From: an uncultured Rhizobiaceae group bacterium
GTDB lineage: Bacteria > Pseudomonadota > Alphaproteobacteria > Rhizobiales > Rhizobiaceae
Direction of reading: 5' to 3'
Length of the DNA stretch: 12,043 nucleotides
Assembly: GCA_938009335.1 (NCBI GenBank)
Contig: CALLHT010000055.1
Span: forward strand, 1-12,043
Under the pieces are notes generated by a model. That model was not told the origin of the DNA, did not search any database, and saw only the letters and a program-made list of their open reading frames with translations. The position numbers and the translations under genes are program-made. Numbering within the stretch: position 1 is the stretch's first letter; each line of letters starts with the position of its first letter. Positions 1 to 7,177 of the stretch are shown here, one piece after another.

Positions 1-692
1 TGAAGTTCGACTTTCACAGACATCTTGTTGGCTTCCACCTTACCCATGGATTGGCGCATGCGATTAAATTGCGGCAACACGCCAATGACGTTCTGAACGT
101 GGTGTCCGACTTCATGCGCCAGAACGAAGGCTTGCGCGAAATCGCCGCCTGCTCCGAACTCGCGCTCAAGCTGCTCATAGAACGACAGGTCGATGTAAAC
201 CTCAGAGTCACCCGGGCAATAGAACGGGCCAGAGGCAGCAGAGGCAAATCCGCAAGCGGAGCGCACCTGGCCTGAAAACAGGTTTAACTCAGGTTTTACG
301 TAATTCTTGCCATATTGCGCAAAGATTGTGGTCCACACATCTTCGGTAGACGCGAGAATGGTTTCAACAAATGCTTTGCCCTCATCATCTGTAGCACGTG
401 GCTGAGTGCGCTGCGTCTGTTGGGTTTGCGGCGATGGCAAGTTTGGAGAGAACCCGCCGCCCAAGCTGCCACCAAGCCCACCACCGAGAAGTTTAAGCGG
501 GTTCATGCCAAGGAACCACATCACGAGACCGATGATGATCATGGTTCCGATGCCCATGCCGCCGCCACGGCGTCTGCTGGTCGGTAATCGCATGCCACGG
601 CCACCGCGCATGCCACCCGGCAATCCAATTCCACCGCCGCCACCGCGCTGATCACTTACATTGGAACTGCGTTTTCTACCCTTCCAGCGCAT
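1..692 (-). CDS. ypfJ: YpfJ-type neutral zinc metallopeptidase, membrane-anchored (3' end outside window)
   Basis: Partial gene: 230 codons are visible and the C-terminus lies beyond the left edge. The ATG at 692-690 follows a good Shine-Dalgarno, GGGAGG, about 8 bases upstream, and the product begins MRWKGR, like E. coli YpfJ (MRWQGR). Residues 17-48 form a Gly/Arg-rich cytoplasmic stretch. About 45-65 is a single membrane helix (IGTMIIIGLVMWFLG), followed by a Gly/Pro/Gln linker. The peptidase domain starts near 95 (ILASTEDVW) and includes a GPFYCPGD segment and YIDLSFYEQL. The zinc motif HEVGHH is at 193-198, where the two His bind zinc and Glu is the catalytic base. The last residues (NKMSVKVEL) align just before the QADCFAG motif of YpfJ, so some 60-70 residues are missing. 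The physiological substrate of this family is not known to me. The active domain should face the periplasm. The next gene upstream on the same strand ends 51 bp away, so co-transcription is possible. Confidence 0.93.
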   Translation of the reverse strand, partial: MRWKGRKRSSNVSDQRGGGGGIGLPGGMRGGRGMRLPTSRRRGGGMGIGTMIIIGLVMWFLGMNPLKLLGGGLGGSLGGGFSPNLPSPQTQQTQRTQPRATDDEGKAFVETILASTEDVWTTIFAQYGKNYVKPELNLFSGQVRSACGFASAASGPFYCPGDSEVYIDLSFYEQLEREFGAGGDFAQAFVLAHEVGHHVQNVIGVLPQFNRMRQSMGKVEANKMSVKVEL

Positions 693-743
693 CGCCGAAA
701 CCTCCCGTTAGGTTAAGTATTCTTTTTCCACCTTAAAGCATGT

Positions 744-2363
744 TTATTGCAGCGTATCCACATCATTTTGGGTGACAATATAATTTGCGGTAAACGTCAC
801 CTCATCGCCCGGTGCCAGACTATCCCAGACACCATCGTTGGGCGTTCCATCGGTAGAATCTCCCGACACACCACCATCAAGGCTTAGCGTTTCGTTGGTG
901 GGAACCGGTGGCGGACCGGAGCCATTATGGGTATCCGTCAACGTAATGTTGCTGATGAACTGATTGCCGGTGTTTACCACAACATATGTGTAGGTAACGG
1001 TTACCCCTTCTGGAACGTTGGTGTCATTGTCAGCAGTCTTGGTAACTGTGATCGAAGGATTACCGGGCACAATTATCGTAGTCGCGAATGACGTTTCATC
1101 CGTAAACCCCTCTGATGTGTATTGATCGCTGGTCACTGAAACCGTGTTGATCAAATCCGTTCCGGCAGAAATATCCGAAGGTGTTACCGGATAACTTACA
1201 GTGTAGGTCCAGATTTCCCCCGCTTCGAAAATAGTGTTGACCGTCCCGCTTTCCGTTGGCCCGTTGACGGTACCCGTTGTGCCATCCGGCAATGTATCAT
1301 CCAGAACGACACCGGTCTGGTCGAGTTGGCCTGTGTTCTCTAACGTGATCGTGTAATTCAGGGTCAACGTCTCGGCGATCGAAAGACGATCTACCGCCTT
1401 GCTTGCTGTAAACAAGGGCAACCGCCGCGCCGCGAAATACCCAACGTTTTCGGTAATGTGCACACGTTCCGCATCGACTATCTGATCTTCATCAATGGCA
1501 AGTGAAAGCGTTGTGCCACCTACAGCACCAGAACCTAGGAAAACTGCCCAGCCGCCGTTATTGCCATCCAGCCCAAGAAGCGTAGCGGTTGCAAATTCAA
1601 ACGTCCCGCCAAGCGCATAATTAACCGCGCCATTGCTAACTCCAACAACCGTATCCGGCCCAACCGCAGCGGTGTATGTGATGCCGTCATAGGTGCCGGT
1701 GCCACTTTCGATAACGATGATGCCGAGGGTCTCATTGGCCCTCGTCGAATCATCTTCTGCCACCATTTTGGTAACGCAAATTCCATCCGCAAAATTGGAG
1801 AGATAAGGAGGATTGCCGACGTTTTCACAATCGTTGGCATGAAAAACGCTAAAATCACTATCGTTGAAGGTCATCACCTGACCAAGCACGGTGGGAGTGG
1901 TGAAGCCGGTGAACAGGCCTGAAACGTCCTGCATGGTTCCAGGACCAAGGCCCAATGGGACAAATCTCCCGTGCGTGGCCGTTGACGTTACCCGCCGCGC
2001 CTGAATGCGCCTTCCATCAGAAAGCGTATTGACCCCTTCTTCGGCAATCGTACAGTAAACCGTGCCGCTGGTAACAGACGCAGAATTGGGTGGGTTCTGC
2101 AGTCGAACCTGCATGCTGCTTGCACCAACATTCTGAATCCGCACGACAGCGGGATTGTCACCCGCGCTCGGCAAATTATAGGTACAGGCAGGCACAGCGC
2201 TTGCATATGTATTCTCGAAGTTTACGGTTTGAAAGGTCCCACCAACGCTGGGAATGGTGATCACTTCGACGCTGGAAGAGAGCGTAAAGGCACCCGCAGG
2301 TGTTGCCACACAACACATCACCCACGCCAAGAAACACCCAATTTCTCGCCACACAGTTTTCAT
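744..2363 (-). CDS. Secreted protein with two C-terminal DUF11-type domains
   Basis: 539 residues from the ATG at 2363-2361. I prefer this to the in-frame TTG at 2402 because it places a proper Sec signal peptide at the N-terminus: MKTVWREIG, a hydrophobic core, then TPAGA before Phe26. The only Shine-Dalgarno-like bases are a weak GAAG. Mature residues 26 to about 310 form a beta-rich region I cannot name, with four Cys (60, 104, 179, 196) that could make two disulfides in the periplasm. I have a loose memory of similar N-terminal regions in other alphaproteobacterial DUF11 proteins (VLGQVM, ANETLG, VIESGTG segments). About 315-430 and 435-539 are DUF11-type immunoglobulin-like repeats (YTITLENTGQ, VTVTYTYVVVNTGN, LTDT). 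The second stops at VTQNDVDTLQ, before the usual closing strands. There is no PEP-CTERM, LPXTG or anchor helix. A role in cell-surface structure or adhesion is only a guess. Confidence 0.8.
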   Translation of the reverse strand: MKTVWREIGCFLAWVMCCVATPAGAFTLSSSVEVITIPSVGGTFQTVNFENTYASAVPACTYNLPSAGDNPAVVRIQNVGASSMQVRLQNPPNSASVTSGTVYCTIAEEGVNTLSDGRRIQARRVTSTATHGRFVPLGLGPGTMQDVSGLFTGFTTPTVLGQVMTFNDSDFSVFHANDCENVGNPPYLSNFADGICVTKMVAEDDSTRANETLGIIVIESGTGTYDGITYTAAVGPDTVVGVSNGAVNYALGGTFEFATATLLGLDGNNGGWAVFLGSGAVGGTTLSLAIDEDQIVDAERVHITENVGYFAARRLPLFTASKAVDRLSIAETLTLNYTITLENTGQLDQTGVVLDDTLPDGTTGTVNGPTESGTVNTIFEAGEIWTYTVSYPVTPSDISAGTDLINTVSVTSDQYTSEGFTDETSFATTIIVPGNPSITVTKTADNDTNVPEGVTVTYTYVVVNTGNQFISNITLTDTHNGSGPPPVPTNETLSLDGGVSGDSTDGTPNDGVWDSLAPGDEVTFTANYIVTQNDVDTLQ

Positions 2364-2706
2364 CGTCTTCGCTAACGGAGCGCTTACACGATTAAAGCGC
2401 AACCTTTACTCGAACTCCAGACGATTTACTCAACCATACTGTGGCAAAAATTAGTACGCTTTATCCGGCAAGCCTGTGGACAACATCTTCTCATATGCGG
2501 GCAACGCCTATCGGAAAGTCACATCAATCAGGGTGGAGTTGCGGCAATAAAAAATTCTCTGCTCATTTCCCCAATTTCCGTTTCTTTCCCCCTTCCCCTT
2601 TTCAACGGCTTCAACTATAGAAATCTTCTAGCCAATACATTGTGAAAACTGATTCCATGCGCCTCCCACGCAAAGGGTTTTCACGCATAACGAAAGCATA
2701 CGCTAG
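2364..2706. other. Divergent intergenic region between the DUF11 gene and carB
   Basis: The 343-bp gap must hold the promoters of both flanking genes. From about 2560 to 2605 the plus strand is strongly pyrimidine-rich (runs of T and C). A possible -10 for carB is TATAGA at 2616-2621, but its -35 partner (TTCCCC at 2593-2598) is poor. A dyad of 8 bp lies at 2642-2684 and is listed separately. GATTC at 2651-2655 matches the GANTC site methylated by CcrM in alphaproteobacteria. I see no convincing promoter for the DUF11 gene and no small gene here. Confidence 0.5.
2642..2684 (+). promoter_or_regulatory. Perfect 8-bp inverted repeat with nested hairpin upstream of carB
   Basis: GTGAAAAC (2642-2649) and GTTTTCAC (2677-2684) are exact reverse complements separated by 27 bases. 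Inside the loop, TGCG (2658-2661) can pair with CGCA (2669-2672). The element ends 22 bases before the carB ATG. If transcription starts after the TATAGA at 2616, it would lie in the mRNA leader, and a purine run AAAGGG (2672-2677) would be partly held in the structure. It could equally be a DNA operator with widely spaced half-sites. Function is inferred only from position and symmetry. Confidence 0.4.
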
Positions 2707-5700
2707 ATGCCTGCAAGAAAAGATATTTCCTCCATCCTCATCATCGGGGCTGGCCCAATTGTTATTGGCCAGGCTTGTGAGTTCGACTACTCCGGAACGC
2801 AAGCGTGTAAGGCGCTGAAAGCCGAAGGATACCGGATCATTCTGGTAAACTCGAACCCTGCAACAATCATGACGGACCCTGATCTGGCAGATGCGACCTA
2901 TATCGAGCCAATCACCCCGGAAATCGTTGCCAAGATTATTGCCAAAGAACGCCCAGATGCGCTGCTGCCAACCATGGGTGGGCAAACTGCACTCAACTGT
3001 GCGCTTTCGCTTCGCAAAATGGGCGTGCTGGATGAATACAATGTGGAGATGATCGGCGCAAAAGCCGAAGCCATCGACAAAGCGGAAGACCGCGAACTGT
3101 TCCGCGAAGCAATGGACAAGATCGGTCTGGCGACGCCGCGCTCTGCTTTCGTAAATACGACGGAACTGAAAAGCCGTTTCGAAGCGGAATACGAACAGGG
3201 TTTAAAAGAAGCAAAAACAAAATCCCGTGTAAATGAATTTGAAACCGAATGGCGCGCCAGCGAAACCGTTCGCATCGAAGAACATCGCTTAACAGCACAG
3301 TTGCAGGCACTGGAAGCGACTAAGACAACCGGCCTTCCGGCAATTGTTCGTCCTTCATTCACTATGGGTGGCCAGGGTGGCGGCATCGCGTATACGCTTG
3401 AAGAACTCTACAAACTTGTCATCGGCGGTGTGGATGCTTCTCCTACCAATGAAGTGCTGGTTGAAGAATCCATTCTCGGTTGGAAAGAGTATGAGATGGA
3501 AGTGGTTCGCGACAAGGCGGACAACTGCATTATCATTTGTTCAATCGAAAACGTTGACCCGATGGGCGTTCACACGGGCGATTCCATCACGGTTGCCCCT
3601 GCCCTTACCCTCACTGACAAAGAATACCAGATGATGCGCGATGCTTCACTAGCAGTCTTGCGTGAGATTGGCGTGGAAACCGGTGGGTCGAATGTGCAGT
3701 TTGCGGTGAACCCGGCTGATGGCCGTTTGGTTGTGATTGAGATGAACCCGCGCGTATCGCGTTCTTCCGCGCTTGCCTCAAAAGCAACCGGCTTCCCGAT
3801 TGCGAAAGTCGCGGCCCGTTTGGCGGTTGGTTATACGTTGGATGAACTAGATAACGATATAACAGGCGGCGCAACACCTGCTTCCTTCGAACCTTCCATC
3901 GACTATGTGGTCACTAAGATCCCGCGCTTTGCGTTTGAAAAATTCCCGGGCTCAGAACCAAACCTCTCAACAGCGATGAAATCTGTCGGCGAAGTCATGG
4001 CGATTGGCCGGACCTTTGCTGAATCCGTACAGAAAGCCCTTCGCGGTTTGGAAACCGGTCTTTCCGGTCTCGACGAAATCGAAATCCCGGGCATTGGTGA
4101 AGGTGACGATAAAAACGCTATCCGGGCAGCACTTTCACGCGCGACGCCTGACCGCCTTCGCATGGTGGCTCAATCGCTGCGCCACGGCGCAACGCCGGAA
4201 GACGTGCACCACTATTCAAAGTTTGACCCCTGGTTCATCGAGCAGTTCCAACGCATTATCGATAGCGAAGAACGCATCAAGACGCATGGCCTGCCAAAGG
4301 ACGCGCAAAACTTACGCAGGCTAAAAGGCCAAGGCTTCTCGGACGCCCGCCTTGCGGAGCTGGGTGGCGTGTCTGAAGCCGATGTTGAAGCCAGGCGCAA
4401 CGAATTAGATGTGCATCCTGTCTATAAACGCATCGATACCTGCGCTGCGGAATTCGCTTCACCAACCGCATATATGTACTCAACTTACGAAGTCCCGTTT
4501 GCCGGTGAGTTACGCAACGAAGCACAAGTTTCTGACCGCAAAAAGGTTATGATCCTGGGCGGCGGACCAAACCGTATCGGCCAGGGCATTGAGTTTGATT
4601 ATTGCTGCTGTCATGCCGCGTTTGCGCTGGAGGACGCAGGCTACGAAACCATCATGGTCAACTGTAACCCCGAAACGGTTTCAACCGACTATGACACATC
4701 AGACCGATTGTACTTTGAGCCGCTGACAGCCGAAGACGTGTTAGAGATTATCCGCACGGAACAAGCTGCAGGCACGCTTCACGGTGTGATTGTTCAGTTT
4801 GGCGGACAGACACCGCTGAAGCTCGCACAAACGCTGACCGATCACGGTGTCCCGATCCTTGGCACCTCGCCAGATAAAATTGACTTGGCAGAAGACCGGG
4901 ATCGTTTCCAGAAACTGTTGAACGATCTCAAACTCCTTCAGCCGCGCAACGGCATTGCCCGCTCCGTTGATGAAGCACGCGATATTGTGAAAGAGATTGG
5001 TTATCCGGTTGTCATTCGCCCGTCTTATGTTTTGGGCGGACGCGCGATGGAAATCGTGCGCACAGATGCTGGCTTTGAGCGCTACATCAACGAAGCGGTT
5101 GTCGTCTCCGGTGATACGCCAGTGCTGATCGACTCTTACCTCTCAGGCGCAATTGAAGTGGATGTGGATTGCCTGAGCGACCGTGAAAGCGTGCGCGTTT
5201 GCGGCATCATGGAACACATCGAGGAAGCAGGCATTCACTCGGGCGACTCTGCCTGCTCATTGCCAACACATTCACTGTCTCAGCCGATCATTGATGAGCT
5301 GGTGCGTCAGTCAAAAGAAATGGCAATTGCGCTCGAAGTTTCCGGATTGATGAACGTTCAGTACGCCATTAAAGACGATCAGATCTACGTGCTTGAAGTA
5401 AATCCGCGCGCATCGCGCACAGTGCCGTTTGTTGCCAAGACGATAGGCTCACCAGTCGCTAAGATCGCAAGCCGCATCATGGCGGGCGAGAAACTGGAAA
5501 ACGCGATCGGAGAATACGGCCAATGGCGTGAGGCGCAAAATCTTGATCACATCGCCGTCAAAGAAGCCGTCTTCCCGTTCAACCGGTTCCCGGGTGTCGA
5601 CATTCTGCTAGGGCCGGAAATGCGTTCAACTGGCGAAGTGATGGGCCTCGATACGGACTATGCCATGGCCTATGCCAAAGCGATCCTTGGCGGTGGAATG

Positions 5701-6108
5701 CCGTTACCGACTGAAGGTTCTGTTTTCATTTCTGTCAAAGATGCCGACAAGGCGGGCGTCTTGCCTGCCGCTAAAACATTCGCCAAGCTTGGGTTTGAAC
5801 TGGTCGCAACCGGAGGCACACAACGCTTCCTGGCAGAAAATGGCCTTGAGTGTCGCCGGATCAACAAAGTGCTGGAAGGACGCCCGCACATTGAAGACGC
5901 GATCCTGAACCAGCAAATCCAACTGGTGATCAACACAACCGAAGGCGCCAAGGCGATGTCAGACTCACGCTCGCTTCGACAGGCGGCATTGCGCACCAAG
6001 ACCGCACATACCACAACACTTTCGGCTGGTGTTGCGATTTCGGAAGCCATGGAAGCCATGAGCAAACGCGAAATGGAAGTGCAGCCGTTGCAGGCGTATT
6101 TTAGGTAA
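2707..6108 (+). CDS. carB: Carbamoyl-phosphate synthase, large subunit
   Basis: 1133 residues, against 1073 in E. coli. With the CarA glutaminase subunit, CarB makes carbamoyl phosphate from bicarbonate, glutamine-derived ammonia and two ATP, feeding pyrimidine and arginine synthesis in the cytoplasm. An in-frame TAG directly precedes the ATG; the best ribosome-site candidate is a weak GAAAG 10 bases upstream. The first half holds SILIIGAGPIVIGQACEFDYSG near the N-terminus, AIDKAEDR, and the ATP-grasp segment RPSFTMGGQGGG (about 214-225), with EMNPRVSRSSALASKATG further on. The second half starts near M615 (ILGGGPNRIGQG) and holds LAEDRDRF, RPSYVLGGRAMEIV and EVNPRASRTVPF. The methylglyoxal-synthase-like allosteric domain begins near residue 1003. 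Compared with E. coli there are about 46 extra charged, helix-like residues at roughly 155-207, between the A and B parts of the first ATP-grasp unit; I recall a similar insertion in rhizobial CarB. carA is not in the window. Confidence 0.99.
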   Translation: MPARKDISSILIIGAGPIVIGQACEFDYSGTQACKALKAEGYRIILVNSNPATIMTDPDLADATYIEPITPEIVAKIIAKERPDALLPTMGGQTALNCALSLRKMGVLDEYNVEMIGAKAEAIDKAEDRELFREAMDKIGLATPRSAFVNTTELKSRFEAEYEQGLKEAKTKSRVNEFETEWRASETVRIEEHRLTAQLQALEATKTTGLPAIVRPSFTMGGQGGGIAYTLEELYKLVIGGVDASPTNEVLVEESILGWKEYEMEVVRDKADNCIIICSIENVDPMGVHTGDSITVAPALTLTDKEYQMMRDASLAVLREIGVETGGSNVQFAVNPADGRLVVIEMNPRVSRSSALASKATGFPIAKVAARLAVGYTLDELDNDITGGATPASFEPSIDYVVTKIPRFAFEKFPGSEPNLSTAMKSVGEVMAIGRTFAESVQKALRGLETGLSGLDEIEIPGIGEGDDKNAIRAALSRATPDRLRMVAQSLRHGATPEDVHHYSKFDPWFIEQFQRIIDSEERIKTHGLPKDAQNLRRLKGQGFSDARLAELGGVSEADVEARRNELDVHPVYKRIDTCAAEFASPTAYMYSTYEVPFAGELRNEAQVSDRKKVMILGGGPNRIGQGIEFDYCCCHAAFALEDAGYETIMVNCNPETVSTDYDTSDRLYFEPLTAEDVLEIIRTEQAAGTLHGVIVQFGGQTPLKLAQTLTDHGVPILGTSPDKIDLAEDRDRFQKLLNDLKLLQPRNGIARSVDEARDIVKEIGYPVVIRPSYVLGGRAMEIVRTDAGFERYINEAVVVSGDTPVLIDSYLSGAIEVDVDCLSDRESVRVCGIMEHIEEAGIHSGDSACSLPTHSLSQPIIDELVRQSKEMAIALEVSGLMNVQYAIKDDQIYVLEVNPRASRTVPFVAKTIGSPVAKIASRIMAGEKLENAIGEYGQWREAQNLDHIAVKEAVFPFNRFPGVDILLGPEMRSTGEVMGLDTDYAMAYAKAILGGGMPLPTEGSVFISVKDADKAGVLPAAKTFAKLGFELVATGGTQRFLAENGLECRRINKVLEGRPHIEDAILNQQIQLVINTTEGAKAMSDSRSLRQAALRTKTAHTTTLSAGVAISEAMEAMSKREMEVQPLQAYFR

Positions 6109-6115
6109 AGAAAAA

Positions 6116-6140
6116 CCGACGATGTGTTAAACAGCGTCGG
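6116..6140 (-). terminator. Hairpin terminator between convergent carB and aqpZ
   Basis: CCGACG pairs with CGTCGG, then one mismatch and three more pairs (TGT/ACA) around a 5-base loop. Read on the minus strand the hairpin is followed by TTTTTCTTT, a good intrinsic terminator for aqpZ. Read on the plus strand it is followed by CTTGTCATTTT, so it may also work, less well, for carB. Confidence 0.75.
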
Positions 6141-6168
6141 CTTGTCATTTTCGAATAGTTCTTAAGAC

Positions 6169-6861
6169 TTATTCTTCCGCTGGAGCCAACAACGCTTTCC
6201 AGATCACAGCTCCTATCGCAGCACCGATAATCGGCGCAACCCAGAACACCCAAACTTGCGACAGTGCGGGCGTTTCTGCAAAGAACGCCACTGCGAGCGA
6301 ACGCGCTGGATTGACGGACGTATTCGACACCGGAATTGAGATCAGGTGGATCAGTGTCAAACCAAGGCCGATAGAGATTGGCGCAAAGCCCGCAGGTACC
6401 AAACGACTGGTTGAACCCAGAATGATGATCAGGAACATCGCGGTCAAAACAACCTCAGCAATGATAACGGACACAAGTGAAAATCCGCCCGGTGAAAACT
6501 CACCATAGCCGTTGGAGGCAAAGCCGCCCACACCGGAGAAATCACCCTTGCCGGAGACAATCAGATAAAGCACAAGCGCGCCAAGCGTCCCGCCAATGAT
6601 TTGCGCGATGACATAGCCCGGCAGTTCTTTCATGTCGAACTTGCCGGCAACGCCGAGGCCAACGGAAACAGCCGGGTTAAAATGCCCGCCGGAAATACCA
6701 CCAACCGCATAGGCCATCGTTAGCACCGTCAAACCAAACGCGAACGACACGCCCATCAAACCAATCCCGACTTCCGGAAATCCAGCGGCAAGAACCGCAC
6801 TACCACACCCGCCAAACACGAGCCAAAATGTGCCGAATGCCTCGGCGGCTAACTTTTTCAT
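6169..6861 (-). CDS. aqpZ: Aquaporin Z, water channel
   Basis: 230 residues, almost the length of E. coli AqpZ (231) and clearly similar from MKKLAAEAFGTFWLVFGGCG onward. It forms a tetrameric inner-membrane channel for fast passive water flow. Both pore motifs are present, NPA at 62-64 (HFNPAV) and 184-186 (SVNPARS). The narrow selectivity filter is that of a water-specific aquaporin: Phe42, His172, Thr181 and Arg187, which excludes glycerol. Cys19 matches a Cys of the E. coli protein. Six membrane helices can be traced. I chose the ATG at 6861-6859, since GGAGGG lies 5 bases upstream; an in-frame TTG at 6873 overlaps that ribosome site and is unlikely. A promoter and a 13-bp dyad lie just upstream, and a terminator hairpin follows. 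Confidence 0.98.
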   Translation of the reverse strand: MKKLAAEAFGTFWLVFGGCGSAVLAAGFPEVGIGLMGVSFAFGLTVLTMAYAVGGISGGHFNPAVSVGLGVAGKFDMKELPGYVIAQIIGGTLGALVLYLIVSGKGDFSGVGGFASNGYGEFSPGGFSLVSVIIAEVVLTAMFLIIILGSTSRLVPAGFAPISIGLGLTLIHLISIPVSNTSVNPARSLAVAFFAETPALSQVWVFWVAPIIGAAIGAVIWKALLAPAEE

Positions 6862-6885
6862 GGGTCCCTCCAAAATGAATAAAGT

Positions 6886-6898
6886 TTACGTTACGTAA
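6886..6898 (-). promoter_or_regulatory. 13-bp perfect dyad at the expected aqpZ transcription start, candidate operator
   Basis: On the minus strand the sequence is TTACGT-A-ACGTAA, two perfect 6-bp arms around one central base, starting immediately after the -10 box and ending 24 bases before the aqpZ ATG. A repressor bound here would block the start site. The binding protein is unknown. Confidence 0.45.
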
Positions 6899-6925
6899 TT
6901 TATAGAGGTTTGGAAGCTTTGGCAA
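6899..6925 (-). promoter_or_regulatory. Probable sigma70-type promoter of aqpZ
   Basis: On the minus strand TTGCCA (6925-6920, five of six to TTGACA) is followed after 15 bases by TATAAA (6904-6899, five of six to TATAAT). The spacer is short. Transcription would begin near 6892, giving a leader of about 30 bases containing the GGAGGG ribosome site. Confidence 0.5.
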
Positions 6926-7177
6926 TGGGATATACAGATCAGATTTATTCAGCCAATTTCAACTTGCTGATGGGGCAAAATGGCAGGTTTGAGCCCATTT
7001 TATAACAATTCGATCCCTCATCTACTGACACTGCCGGCCCATAGCGGACATTCATCAAAGTTTTCGAATACGTCTTGGATTTCGCGAAGCTGACATTCAA
7101 GAAAGCTGTCCATCCAAGGTCGGCAATGTGAACAAGCAAACTGATAAAATGCTTCTACTGTTTTGCCAGCGACATGG
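6926..7177. other. Intergenic region between gltS and aqpZ
   Basis: This is most of the 316-bp gap between the gltS stop and the aqpZ start. It holds the direct repeat listed at 7043-7105 and no convincing gene. A 64-codon minus-strand reading frame at 6945-7139 covers the repeat and has no clear ribosome site. I see no strong terminator hairpin after gltS, so read-through into aqpZ cannot be excluded. Confidence 0.6.
7043..7105. repeat. Imperfect direct repeat with AGCGGACATT core, degenerate intergenic repeat
   Basis: Two 18-base copies, AGCGGACATTCATCAAAG (7043-7060) and AGCTGACATTCAAGAAAG (7088-7105), match at 15 of 18 positions with a 45-base period. From memory, the ATAGCGGACATT motif at 7041-7052 resembles a dispersed intergenic repeat common in alphaproteobacteria, where it often yields short spurious reading frames. 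This would be a decayed example; family membership is unconfirmed. Confidence 0.4.

Noticed and set aside
315..587. Plus-strand reading frame opposite the metallopeptidase gene
   Set aside because: The minus strand carries a clear YpfJ protein with HEVGHH; the plus frame is its antisense shadow.
693..746. Frameshift that would extend the DUF11 protein past its stop
   Set aside because: Both other forward frames reach a stop within 51 bases and show no DUF11-like residues.
2364..2402. TTG start at 2402 giving 13 extra residues to the DUF11 protein
   Set aside because: The ATG at 2363 starts a standard signal peptide; the extra residues would put a polar tail before it, and AAAGG directly abuts the TTG.
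2474..2483. DnaA-box-like TGTGGACAA
   Set aside because: Single copy, one mismatch from consensus, with no cluster of boxes, AT-rich unwinding region or origin genes nearby.
6040..6059. Tandem GAAGCCATG repeat near the end of carB
   Set aside because: Two copies only, coding for EAMEAM within a normal CarB C-terminus.
6862..6873. TTG start at 6873 for aqpZ
   Set aside because: It overlaps the GGAGGG ribosome site that serves the ATG at 6861, and E. coli AqpZ begins at the equivalent of that ATG.
6945..7139. 64-codon minus-strand reading frame in the gltS-aqpZ gap
   Set aside because: It coincides with the intergenic direct repeat, has no clear ribosome site and resembles the spurious translations such repeats give.
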